A stretch of DNA of 64,000 bases from Tilletia caries (Eukaryota; Basidiomycota; Exobasidiomycetes; Tilletiales; Tilletiaceae), in assembly GCA_032718865.1 (NCBI GenBank), contig JALUTQ010000028.1:806001-870000 (forward strand), written 5' to 3'. Numbering within the stretch: position 1 is the first letter of the stretch; each line of letters starts with the position of its first letter. Shown here piece after piece: positions 45,359 to 57,100 of this stretch. The notes under the pieces are model-generated. The model made no database searches. It saw only the letters and a program-made list of their open reading frames with translations, and was not told the origin of the DNA. A program made the position numbers and the translations under genes.

Positions 45359-46605
45359 GAAACGACACCTTCCCTTCCCTTTGCGGGCCCCCGGTTGCCT
45401 TCGCCACTCGCCTTGACGCTACCCCCCACCCAGGGCCTCAAGTACCTTATAAATTGATGCATCCATTCCGGCATGGACATGCGGGACTCGCCTCCTTTGT
45501 GGACATGTTGTCAATCTCGCCTTAGAGTTCGGCGTCTGGCTTTCACACTCTCTCAGGATACCAACGTCTTTCCTTCAATGTTATCCGCATCACACAATAC
45601 ACCTTCATTCGGTCTGTTCACCCAATCACCCTCCGAGGTGTTGCCCGCCTCTTCCTCCTCGGTTCTCCTGAAGTCCCTCACTCTCACTCTGGTTGCCTAT
45701 CTCTGCTCGTCCTGTGGGCGGGTCCTTGATGACCTTTCTCTCCACGGGAAGCTCCGTCTTGACTGTGGATCACAAATTATGTTTCGCGATGGGTTGTGTG
45801 TGAGAAGAGACCGGGCGAGTCTCCAATGTGCTTTTGACTTGCGAATGGTGTGAGAGAGTGGCATATGACATGAGAACAGCGTGGACGATGCGATGATGGG
45901 GGAGAACGGCGAAGTGTATGCGTACGGCGCGCGGAATGCCGGAAAGCAGCCGTCGGATCCGCGCATGGGGCCGGTGTGTGTGTGATCGTTTCGACTTGAA
46001 GTGGTGTGTCTCGCGTTTATGCGTCGTTCAGGTCACGCAGACGACGGATGGTGCTGTGAGAGGAGGTGAGAAAGTGAAGGGAGGTTGTTCGTCAGCACAT
46101 TTGCGAACTGCTCGAGGTTGATCAAGTAACCAGGGGTCCAGTTCCGTATTCAGTCCAGCCTGCCCGCCTCACTCCATCTGTCCTCCCCGGCCTGTTCGCA
46201 TCCTCCGAGCACCCCGTGCTTGCCGCACTCTGCATGGCCAGACCCCTGAGCCTCCTAATCCGTTGCTGCGTAGTCGAGCCGTCTGTCCACCTGCGCTCGG
46301 CCATGCCTGAGACCGGGGCGTCATTGACTGGCGCTTGCTGTGGAGATGTAGTCGTCGGCACCGCTTGAATCGTTAGGTCGATGCGCGATTGCTGGTGCGA
46401 CTACTGCTGATGTGGCTGTTGTTCTGTCGGAGTGCCACTGTAGATCGCCGAACCGAGTTTACGCCCACGTAGCCGACGCCGCTCGCCGCACGTAACCTAA
46501 CCTGCCTATCCATGGCAGCCTGCCCAGTTCCCCCATCCGTATTACCCCCCACGCCCGTTCCATCCAGAGCAAAAGTGAGAAACTGAGGATAAAGGTAACA
46601 CTCAC
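45359..46605. other. Intergenic region, AUR1 3' side / eL43 3' side
   Basis: 1247 bp that should contain the AUR1 3' UTR and the missing last coding exon and 3' UTR of eL43 on the minus strand. No ORF has convincing coding character; the plus-strand ORF at 45473-45853 shows no recognisable sequence. Confidence 0.45.
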
Positions 46606-46847
46606 CTGCGCACTGTTGCGGCCGCAGTAGTCGACAACGTCCAAGCACCGCCAGCAATCGTCTTCTTGCAGCTCTTGCACTCCCAGATACCGACAGCCTT
46701 CCTCTTTACGGAGTCCTTGCCGCAGAAGGTGCATGTGTACTTGCTGTGCTGCGAGATTTCGATCTTCTTCATCGACCGACGCAGGGAGGAACCGTAACGG
46801 GTACCGTACTTGGCAGTGATGCCGGCCTTCACGGTGCGCTTCGTCAT
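46606..46847 (-). CDS. RPL43: 60S ribosomal protein eL43 (L37Ae), first exon
   Basis: A zinc-ribbon protein of the large ribosomal subunit. Exon 1 runs from ATG 46845-46847 to 46606 and encodes about 80 residues: [20 protein letters not shown], the [22 protein letters not shown] zinc ribbon in two halves (C-x2-C and C-x2-C), and [22 protein letters not shown] donor follows directly. The family normally ends about ten residues later with a sequence like STIRRLRELAEA. I could not find that exon with a correct acceptor and phase in the next 1.2 kb; the nearest candidate, an acceptor at about 46303, gives an IRRLR string in frame but with a long non-family insert. The gene lies downstream of three CACGTG elements. 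Confidence 0.9.
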
Positions 46848-47214
46848 CTTGGTTGTGTGTGTGAGCGGGGGGTTGGTGGGTGAAGCGTGCGGGTGGTGAT
46901 GGGCTTGCGTTGGCTGGCAGCGCTGGCGGGCGAGTGGGTTGCGAAGATTCCTTTTCTCACAACGACGGGCGGAGTTTGAAATTTCTCAACCACCAACGCA
47001 ATCAAGTCACGTGAGCTTCACATCAAACACGTGGCCACAACCACGTGGCGGACCATCACCACCCAGCTCCCGCTCAACAGAAAACAAGCAGCCAGATGCA
47101 TGGTTGAGAGTACGGCTAGTCATACATACAGATGGGTTGTGCGAGCGAAGCGTGCTCATAGAGGTCCATGGAATTGGTGGAAGAGCTTTGTGACTTCGCC
47201 CGAGCTATTCGCCG
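46848..47214 (-). promoter_or_regulatory. eL43 promoter with three CACGTG palindromes
   Basis: 367 bp between the eL43 start and the SEC8 stop. CACGTG occurs at 47008-47013, 47028-47033 and 47042-47047, three copies within 40 bp and about 160-200 bp upstream of the ATG. In several fungi CACGTG is the site of Cbf1-type bHLH factors, some of which control ribosomal protein genes; that role here is inferred. Confidence 0.6.
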
Positions 47215-50200
47215 ATCTCGGACACTATCTCGTGCAGCTCGATGACTGGCACAGAACAACACCGAGCACGATTACGAGGGGTCAGTGAAGAGTATTCGTC
47301 GTCAAATCGCTGAGCTCGCGGGGGATGGTCACTCACGGTATTCGTTGTACTTCTGCCGTGATACGTCCCGGCTGCCTGTTCCTATGGTCCCTGCGCCTGC
47401 GAAGCTGGACGGGATCGGCCCTTCATTCGCAGACGCGGCAGGGTTGGCATTCTCGAGGCCCAGCATCAGATGGAGAGCACTCCTGTACTCCTCGAACGAA
47501 TGGCGGCTCGCCATGTTCTTGATGGCATCGACATATTGCTGCAGGCCCAGAGAAAGCAAAGAAAGTCAGCGAAAGAAAAGGAGACCTCAACTTCGAGCCG
47601 CTGAACGGAGACGTACGTCAGGTTCCTTGCCCAGCAGCTCCCAGAACCGTCGGCTCCGCTCAAAGTCCACCTCGAGCGGACTCTCCACGATGTTCTTGAG
47701 ATTCTGTTGCAGGGCCATGATGTTCCTCATCATCTTCGTGATGCCATACTTGTTCATCGCTCGGACTCGACGGACGCCATTAATAAGTAGCGAGTCCATC
47801 AGGGAGGCGAGTCCTTGGAATAGGAGCCTGTGGACAGATATCAGAATGCCGTAGTCAGCACATAGTCAGACAAGTGTTGCCTCTGAGCAAAGCATACCTG
47901 TGTTGCTCAGGTGCAAGAGCCTGGATCAGAACATCGTCGCAAGAAGCGAGGTCGGCGTTGAGATCGACGACATGAGAGTCCGGCTCCAATGTGCTGCTGT
48001 CCACGAGGTAAGTACCCTGATAAACCGGAACCAAAATCAGCAATTCATCGAGTCTCTGATATCCTGCCTGCCCTAGAAAGGAATATTATGAAACGTACCT
48101 CTGACAAAGCCAAGTCGATATAGTGAATCGCACGGGCACGCAGCTCGAGTCGAAGCGTGAACAGAATGACATGGCCAAGATGCCGGTAGGTATTCGGGAG
48201 AGCCTCGAAGCGACGCGCCATATCCGGGCTCATCGGGAGGTGAAGGTCGTCCGACGTCACTTTGGCGCCAACTCGGCCCATGATGGATAATCTCTGCGGG
48301 TAGGGAGTTATTCAGCACCGAGACAGACCCTGGCTATTGTGTCTAGAAGCGTACTCACCGCTGCGGGCGGTGCCACCGTCCTGACTTTCTCGTCCGAAGC
48401 CTTTAATCGACTAGTGTTCTCGACGAAGAACCGCTGATAGGTGGCACGCTTCTCAGTCAGTGACTCCCGACCAGCAATGAAATGATTCTACTTGGGGCAC
48501 ACTCACCAAGCTGTGATGCAAATTGGCCAGAGCATTCATCCGTTTCCGGGACGTGATCAGATCCGACAGCTTGATGCCACCCGCCTGCTGAGCATACGCC
48601 ATCTCGAACCGGTTCTCTTGCGCTTGCAGTAATTCTTGGTGTTCAGCTTCAGCATCGGAGTGTAACAGCTCGACCAAGCAGGCGTTCAGCTCGGGCCGTT
48701 GGGCCCATGTCGCCGATAGTACGAACGGTCCGTTTGGAGATACGGCGCGACCGCTGATGTCCACTTCCGCTGCGGCAAGCTCTGGTGGAATATTACATTG
48801 TCAGAACTCTGCGTCCTCAGTCACATAAGGGTCCCACACGACATACCTTTGAAGCGCTCGTTGCATCTTTGATAATACTGGACGATGGTCTGAATGATCA
48901 AGCGGGAATACTGAAACGAAGAAAAGACCAGAAATCAGCCCAATGAGTGAAGCCGGTCCTCCGGTACGTTGAATACTCACACTTTCTCTGTGGAAAGGGG
49001 TAGCACGAAGCATCGAGTACAGGCTGTCAATGAGCACAATCACATTGCCGACCGATTTCACAATCGGCTTGCGAGCAACTTGGCGAGTGGCAGGATCCTC
49101 TTGGAAGGCATCCAAGCCTACATGAGCCAGGGAAGGGGGGATCTGTCAGATCAGGAACGTCCGAGCTTGAACTGATGGAAGTATACTCACCATGAGTGGC
49201 AGCCACGAACAAGCTCTGCACACGCTCCTCTAATTGTGGCAAGAAGATCCGCTGAACGAATTCCTCCACAAACCCACCGAACCTGGTAGTGTTCTTCCCG
49301 CCAGGCACATCGCCAGGGATCACAATGGCCACCCGCTCAAGGAAGGCCAGCGTAGGCTGGAAGAGCACCGACACGTTGAACGCATCCGGTTTGACGAGTA
49401 AGCGGTGTCCCATCCCCGTATGTTGTTGGCTCTCCGACCGAATCGAGGAGATGATGATGTGCTGGTGGACCTGGGCATTGTCCATGATGCTGTTGCCGTT
49501 ACTATTGCCGGCACTGCTTGCGCCCTGCGCATTTCCTGCGGACGCGAGCATCAGTGCCGGAATCGACGCGCGAAGCGTGTTTGTCAGAGCATCCTCGTGC
49601 TTGCGCAACGGCCCTGATGCTTCCTTTTTGGCATTCTTGGAATTCGAGTCGGCGATCCTGAACAGTCTCTGTGTGTGAAGAAGGGCCAGAAAGATTGAGC
49701 ATCCAAAACAGAACACAACTTCAGGGCCATCGACCAGGAGGAACACCCACCTTGCTCCGATCGCGCCCAAACTTTCCGTCTCGCAGAACTTCATTGACGG
49801 AGATTGACGCGTTGCGAGCCGCAGACGAGCTCTGACTCTCGTCCAACAGATGATCATGTAGCAAAGTCCGGATCTGAGAAGAAAAGGAGCGCCAGCTCAG
49901 CAGCAAGCCAGGAATACCAGCAGGAGCTTATGTACTCACCTCAGATTCGATGGGCTTCCACACCTCCATCAGCGACGTTGTCTTCACATCTCGCACATCG
50001 GGGTAATGTCGGCTCGGTCGACGCTGGACGATGCGTGTCACAACCTCGTACAGCACTCTGTGCCCCTGCAAAACTGCGTCCATTTTGGAGAACAGAGTCC
50101 AGAAAAGGTCCCGCATCGTCTCTGTGTCTCGCTGTAGAGCATTTGACTCGAGGGCCGTCATTCGCATCATGGTACTCAACGGCCGATCCCCTACGACGTT

Positions 50201-52634
50201 TGAAAAGGAGCTGCGGAACGAGTCGGTCTTGATCAGAGGATCTGGAGCGAAGGATCGGGCCAATGCAGAGGACGAGGATAGAATCAGAGACTCAGGCCGC
50301 AGTGTCATTGAGAATGTTCTCAACGAGGTATTTCTGCAAGCAGCAGAGACCTGCGTCAGAACTTGCGCCTCGCACACACCAAATGATCGCACCAATGTCG
50401 ACTCACCTTTGGTCTACCTGGTCAATCGTGGCATCCACCAAAGCGTGGAGCTCGATGGGTAGTCTTTGGCTGACCACATCCAGGGCAAAGCCGAGATTAC
50501 CGAGCTTCGCCAAGCTTTCGAGAATCATCTCGATGTAAAGGAAGCTGTCCATCTCGGGATTCAGCTCGTAGGAGTCGATGGTCGCATTGGAGTCAAAGAA
50601 GGCCGGCCCATCAGCGCCCGCCCCAAGGGAGAAGGCACTTTCCAAACTTTTTGATGCAGTGAGCCCGACAGGGCCAGATTGCGCGTAGGAGTCTTGGGTT
50701 GAGTTGCCGTTGCGAGATGCACTGGCAGGAAGACTCAATTCGGCAAACTCGGTGTCTGGAACGGTGCTGAAGTGAGGCTGGTGCTCCAAGGCTTGAAGAT
50801 ACCGAGCCAGTTTGTCCGGACTGTCTGATGATCCAGAACGACGCTGCGACGGTGGGCCCGCTCCCTCCACCTTCTCGACATCGATTCCGAACTCGATGTC
50901 CGGAAGCTTCTCCTGTCCGGGCGTGTACGTTCTCCATCTCGCCTCGCACGCAGAGCTTTTCAGGTACAAATGATTGTGAAGTTCCTCAATCAAGATGTCC
51001 AGGATTGCTGTTTCTTGAGCTTTGAGGTATGTCCGCAGGTCGGAGGAGGCTCCGATCTCCTCAATCTCGGGCTTCTCGATCGTCTTGAGGGCGCGTATAA
51101 GCAGGTTGACAGCCTGCAGGAACCTCTTCTCCGTGATGAGGGTTTCGAGTTGTTCTGGAACGGCCCGCAGGCTGTCCAGGATATCCAAGAGGCGAATGGC
51201 CTCTTTGACCGACTGAGCTCGTTGCCACATCTGGACCAGATCTGCCCTTCGCACTCCCAGTGCTTCCCGTGAGTCCCGTAGTCTCTTGGCCGCGGCTTGA
51301 ACTCCTGTCTGGGCTGCAGCTAGAGCGGATAGCACGCTGTTGTGATTCGTGATTGCGGTCGCAAACGACTCGTAGTGATCTACGCGGAAGGACCACAGTC
51401 AGATACGGAGAGAGCTGGTCAATTTGGCCAAGGACACTCACCATCCACTGTCCCTTGCAATGCCTGCTCCAATGTGCTCTTCATATCATTGAAAGTGTCG
51501 TAACTCGAGCCGAGCGAGCTGTTGTCTAGCAGTGACAATGACATGGCGACATGATTGAACTCGTCCTCGCCGAAAAGGGGCCATTCTGCCTTCGTCTTCC
51601 GCAGCACGGCTGTGAGATGACCAGTATTAGCTCACGCTGTCATTGTGCGCGGGACAAGCTCGGCACTCACCATTGATGTGTCTGAAAGCGCCCTCATCGC
51701 GATGACTCATGTAATGCTCGATAGGCCGCGCCTGAACCTCCCGCATCTCATTGATCTTCCTCTCGTTCCTTCTCCGATGAGTCTCCTCCTCCGCCGTCGT
51801 ACCGCGCATCACGCGATTCGCCTGCTGTTTCCGGGCGGCCGCGCTCAGAGCAGAGAGTGCAGAGCCCAGCGCTACCTGAGGCGACTTCTCCTTTGTAAGA
51901 GAGCCGAGCTGCGGTGAGAGCTCAGGTGCGGGCGCTTCGTCTGATGCGAGGACCTCAGTGTCGCCCGTGCGGGCGCCGTAATCATCGCTTTCCTGGTCAT
52001 CATCCTCCACAGTCTGCAAGCGATAGGATGCAGATGAACCGAAGCCGCGGGAGTCGCCCGTAGCGTCGGACCGAACACTGTCGGCTCCTGCTGACCTGGG
52101 AGGATAAGCAGAGCGAGGCTCGATGGAGGGAGCTTGGAGCGGACGCCGGACCGACCTCGCAGGTCGGAGAGGACCATGACCGCCAGAGGCGGAGTCAGCG
52201 AGAGCCCCGCCATTCCCTGCATTGCTCGCATTGTACGTCCTGGAATCGATTCCGGATCGGCTGGTCAGTGAAGGGGCGGTGCTAGGCGCGTTGCCATAGC
52301 TGCCAGTCGAATATGAAGATTGGCCGGCGTATTGAGCTTCTGAGGCACCGTGAGGCTGGTATGCACTGCTATAGCTCTGCTGCGGCTGGTGCTGGTGCTG
52401 ATGCTGGCCCTGCTGGCCGTACGAATCGTAGCCGTTATAGGCAGCTCCACCGCCATACTGTTGCTGCTGCTGTTGTACTTGCTGCTGCTGCTGTTGCTGC
52501 TGTTGGAGAAAGTACTGCTGGCTTTGGGATGGCTGATGCTGAACGGGCTGCTGATGGCGCTCCGTGCCCTCACCGAGCTGAGCATTCTGATGGCGGATCC
52601 TGGAGCGCACGTCGCGGGGACCGGAGCGCGACAT
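47215..52634 (-). CDS. SEC8: Exocyst complex component Sec8
   Basis: Sec8 is a subunit of the exocyst, which tethers secretory vesicles to the plasma membrane. The gene starts at ATG 52632-52634 and has about fifteen exons; the first ones are 52634-51671, 51609-51442 and 51379-50407. The last coding exon ends with TAG at 47215-47217 and reads LIELHEIVSEIGE. The Sec8 core is recognised in the segment with AQTGVQAAAKRLRDSREALG, VKEAIRLLDILDSLRAVPEQLE, EKRFLQAVNLLIRAL and IEELHNHLYLKSSACEARW. The first 290 residues are an added low-complexity region with polyGln, Tyr/Gly and Ser-rich stretches, then a charged helix (THRRRNERKINEMREVQARP) just before the core. Later helical exons (RSRRFWELLGKEPD, FEEYRSALHLMLGL) complete the C-terminus. 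Internal exon ends after exon 4 were not all phase-summed. Confidence 0.92.
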
Positions 52635-52958
52635 CTCAGCTGATACTGTGAAGGCTCAGCTGCTGTTGCTGGACTGATGTGGGAGTGTCCAGGTCGACCT
52701 CCCCTCCGCTGCGTGGTCTGTGGGTAGCTGTGCATCGGGCGGGACTCCCAGGGGATCCGTCCCACCCACACGCTCAGACACAGCCGGCATCTCCGAAATG
52801 CTCGCTCACATCAATGAAAGGTCCTGCTGGGAACGCCAGAGCGGAGACCCAGAGACACGGGAGGACAGACAGCTCTCAGCGACTGAGGATGTGGACTCTA
52901 AGAAATGGACTTTGCATTGCTCCGAGGAAGCATTACAAGACATGTGGACCGCTGATGA
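52635..52958. other. SEC8 upstream / complex I subunit 3' region
   Basis: 324 bp between co-directional genes. Presumably holds the SEC8 promoter. No CACGTG or TATA box noticed. Confidence 0.45.
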
Positions 52959-53727
52959 TCAAGCGTAGTTCTCCGCGGGGTAATACGCGTGCTCGTCGTG
53001 AGGCACGGCTCCCTTCTGCTTGACGAGACTGGGCCGCTTGAATGGGGGCAAAGGGGGCAGATTCGAAGTGGTGTAGAAGGAGGATTGCGGAGTCGCCGAA
53101 GTGGAGGAGGTAGTTGCCGGAACGGAGTGAGCCTGCTTCAGGACATCGGTGAAAGCGGAGGGCGCAGACAGGTCGGAGGGAACAGTAAGAGCGGTGCTGC
53201 TGCTACCTTCCTCCGGAGGCAGAATGCTGTAAGATGGACATAGAGGTGTCAGAGGCATGGTGAAGCATACAGTCATCTGGCTGGGCGAACTCACGACTTA
53301 GTCCCGTCAGGGTTAGGGCTGGCGAGAAGCAGCTGGGTGAGGCGCTTCTGCGTGATCATTTCCAGACGAGGGTACTTGCGACGAACGTCACGGTTGTCGT
53401 AGAGGTTGTTGGCAATGTCGGACGCCTTGGAGGGTGTTGTAGCCGCGTGCTCAGGACGCGAACCTGGCTGAGGGTAACGGTTTCGGACCGGGTCAGGGAG
53501 ACCCGAGCTGATCTCGGGGTTCACCGCGACCTTGAGACAGGACACGGAGAAAAATTGCGGTTGTCAGCATGTACAGGCACTTGGAAGCCGAGCGGGGATC
53601 GTGTGGGTCTGCTCACCATCTCTCTGAACTTGCGCCAGAAGGGAGTGCGTCCCTCGACATAGGTGTACTCGTGGGAGCTGACATACTTTGTGCGGTCCAG
53701 CAGGCGGACCGTGGCGCGGATCGACAT
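52959..53727 (-). CDS. Probable mitochondrial complex I accessory subunit (21-kDa type)
   Basis: 204 aa from three exons: 53727-53617, 53530-53295 and 53226-52959, phase exact. The central conserved stretch includes GRTPFWRKFREMVAVNPEIS (read across the first intron), then NRYPQPGSRPE, and ASDIANNLYDNRDVRRKYP followed by TQKRLTQLLLASP. This pattern resembles the small fungal NADH:ubiquinone oxidoreductase subunit of about 21 kDa (N. crassa NUO-21.3 type), which is peripheral and matrix-facing. The likeness is recalled, not computed. The C-terminal third is Ser/Thr/Pro-rich with a PPLPPFKRPSLVK motif. There is no transmembrane helix. If the assignment is wrong it remains a conserved small, probably mitochondrial protein. 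Confidence 0.72.
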
Positions 53728-54114
53728 CGTTGGCGGGCGGTGTCCGAGGGCAAGGGCAAGGGCAGCGAGCGAGCAGCAGGGATGCGATGGGTGAGGCGGC
53801 TGGCTGGCTGGCTGACTGCCTTCCAGGCGAGCGCGAGTAGTAGTGGCCAGTAGTGGGCGACCATCACCTTCATGCGCTTCTCGGCTCTCCGGTCCGAACG
53901 TGCCGTCTTTTCCGGCACCATGATTCCGTGCATCTTGTGCTGGGAACGCACAGCCCGCAGACCGCAGTCAAGCTGTCAGACTCAGAAGCAAGAAGCTGGA
54001 TTCTTCCTTGCCCACGACAGACGACAACGACGGCGAGCGAGGCATTCCCAACGCGCGCGCCGGAGAGAGAAGAGATCAGACCTTGCCGCGTCTTTCCCGT
54101 GCCCCTCATAAAGC
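53728..54114. promoter_or_regulatory. Divergent promoter, complex I subunit / flippase
   Basis: 387 bp between start codons. Unlike the first five divergent promoters, I see no CACGTG here. A GGCTGGCT-type short repeat lies near 53799-53813. Confidence 0.4.
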
Positions 54115-57100
54115 ATGGCGAGCGGATACGGTGGCTCCCGCGGTCACCCACAGCAGGATCCCTTCGCCAGCACCGACTCCCTCGGCCTCGGTCCCAGCTC
54201 CAGCTATCAGGCCGGTGCCAACGCTCCAGGCAGTGCCTTACGACCGGGCGCATCACATGTTCTTGTCGACGCGGACGATGCCTCCGATCTGATGGGAGAA
54301 GATGATGATGACTTCGGCTTCGGCACCTCATCTGGCAAACAGGGCCCGAACTCATCCTACCCACCTGCAGCTGCATCACAACCTCGATACGACCAATGGG
54401 GAGCAAGCGACGGCGCAGGCTCTTTACATCCCCCTGTCTCAGCAAATCAACTCGGAAGCGTAGATAGCGGACTGCCCATCGCAGGTGCAGCAGCAACACC
54501 AGCAGGCTACGGACAGGACGCATACAGTCCCTTTTCCGACAAATACGTCACAGGCGGCGCACAGCGATTCACCAGCATTGAGGCAGACGACGATATGGGT
54601 CCCGCAGAGCCATACTCGATGTCTCCCGCCGGCGGCAAGCGCACCTCCGTCCTCCGAGGCGGTGCTGCTGGCCAGAGCCGCAAAACACCAAAAGATTCTC
54701 CCTGGGACGGCGCGAAGCGGAGCTATCGTATTTTCCGTCGCGATCTGGACCGCATGCTTTCCAAACGCAAGGGCATGCAGCAGCTTGACAAAGAGCGCAT
54801 CGTCCGTCTGAATGATCCAATGACAAACGATAAGGAGGGGGCCTTCTGCGATAACTATGTCAGCACGACTAAGTACAATGTCATCACCTTCCTGCCCAAG
54901 TTCCTGGTCGGTGAGTTTTTTCCGCCTCATTGAAGTCGCCTATTGAGCCACGCGCGCTGGCTGACCATGGTGTGTGCCCTCTGCAGAGCAATTCTCCAAG
55001 TATGCCAACGTCTTCTTCCTCTTCACTGCCTGCATCCAGCAAATTCCCAACGTCTCCCCAACGAATCAGTGGACAACCATCGTACCGCTAGGACTTGTAC
55101 TGCTCGCTTCAGCTCTTAAGGAGATGCAGGAAGACTTGGTAAGCAGTGTTGATTGCGCGAAATACTAGAACGAAGTGCTGATGTCCCCTCAAATCTAGAA
55201 ACGAAATCAATCCGACACAGAGCTGAACAGTCGCATAGCTCAAGTCCTCAACCCGGGCTCTGGTAGTTTCGAGCCACGGAGATGGAGGCATATCAGCGTC
55301 GGCGACATTATCCGCGTTGAGAGCAACGAGTTCTTCCCCGCCGACATGGTACTGCTCAGTAGTTCAGAGCCAGAGGGTTTGTGCTATGTCGAGACTGCGA
55401 ATCTGGATGGAGAGACGAATCTCAAGATCAAGCAGGCTTCGCCCGACACGAGCCGAATCACCAACCCCCAGACGGCATCATCGCTGCGCGGCCATCTGGC
55501 CTCCGAACAGCCAAACAACAGCTTGTATACCTTCGACGCGACTCTCCATTTACAGACCAGCTCGACTGCCGGCTTTAGCGGGGTTCCTATGAAGCGAATT
55601 CCGGTCGGGCCGGAGCAGTTGTTGCTGCGAGGTGCACAATTGAGGAACACGCCATGGGCGTACGGCTTCGTGGTGTTCACAGGACACGAGACGAAGCTCA
55701 TGCAAAACGCGACAGCGACACCCATCAAGCGAACCGCGGTGGAGCGGCAGGTGAATGTCCTGATTCTCTTGCTGTTCATTCTCCTCATGACCCTGTCCAT
55801 TGCGTCTGCGATTGGCAGCATTGTACGGAATACGGCCTTCTCAAACGAGATGCAGTACTTGTTACTCGACTTCGACCCGAAAGGCAAGACACGCATCTTC
55901 ATCGAGGACATTCTCACCTTCGTCATCGCCTACAACAACTTGATCCCGATCTCGCTCATCGTAACTATGGAGGTGATAAAGTATCAGCAGGCGGTCCTCA
56001 TCAACTCCGATCTCGACATGTACTACGCGCCCACAGACACGCCTGCTCTGTGTCGCACCTCCAGTCTGGTGGAAGAGCTTGGACAGATCGACTACATCTT
56101 CAGCGACAAGACAGGCACGCTCACCCGGAACGAGATGGAGTTCAGGCTGGCCAGCATCGGCGGATTTTCTTATGGGGAAACCATCGACGAAAGCAAGTTC
56201 GAATCGGGCCCAGATCAGGACGAGGGAGGAGGGCACCGGACGTGGGCAGAGCTTCGCTCAATCATGGACGGATCCGTGCCTGATGATGGGAGCAGCGCTG
56301 TGATCGACGAGTTCCTGACGCTCTTGGCTGTCTGCCACACTGTCATCCCGGAGAGGAAAGGTGACAAGATCACTTTCCAGGCGTCGAGTCCTGACGAGGC
56401 CGCGTTGGTGGCTGGGGCGGAACTGCTGGGGTATCAATTCACGGTGAGTAAAGGTGTTGCCCTTTCATTCTAACGTCACTGGCCCATCGCGTTCTCATTT
56501 CCTGATTGCCCCATTCAGACTCGAAAACCTCGTTCGGTGTACATCAATGTGCGCGGTACCGAGTTGGAGTACGAAATTTTGAACGTGTGCGAGTTCAACA
56601 GTACGAGAAAACGTATGTCTACGGTGGTACGCGACCCGTCCGGGAAGATCAAGTTGTACTGTAAGGGCGCAGACACCATCATCATGGAGCGTTTGAGCGA
56701 GAATCAACCATATACAGAACCGACACTGGTCCACCTCGAGGTGAGTTCTCCCTTCCCAACGAGCGTCCTACTGTCAAAAGCTCGGTACTGATGTAAAAGA
56801 GCTTTTTTGTAGGACTATGCCACGGATGGCCTGCGAACGTTGTGCCTCGCCGTTCGGGAAATTCCAGAACAAGAGTACCGTCAATGGGTCAAGATCTACG
56901 AGCAAGCCGCCTCCCAGATCACTGGGCGAACCGAAGCTCTTGACAAAGCAGCCGAGATCATCGAGCGTAACATGTTCCTGCTGGGCGCCACGGCTATTGA
57001 AGACAAGCTTCAAGAGGGTGTTCCGGAGACGATTCACACTCTTCAGACTGCTGGCATCAAGGTTTGGGTGCTTACTGGCGATCGACAAGAAACGGCGATC

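Noticed and set aside
46122..46361. Minus-strand ORF with IRRLR as definite eL43 exon 2
   Set aside because: It joins in phase only with a long non-family insert, so it is noted as a candidate but not annotated as coding.
54439..54930. Minus-strand ORF opposite flippase exon 1
   Set aside because: Antisense shadow; the plus-strand frame continues into the P4-ATPase signature.
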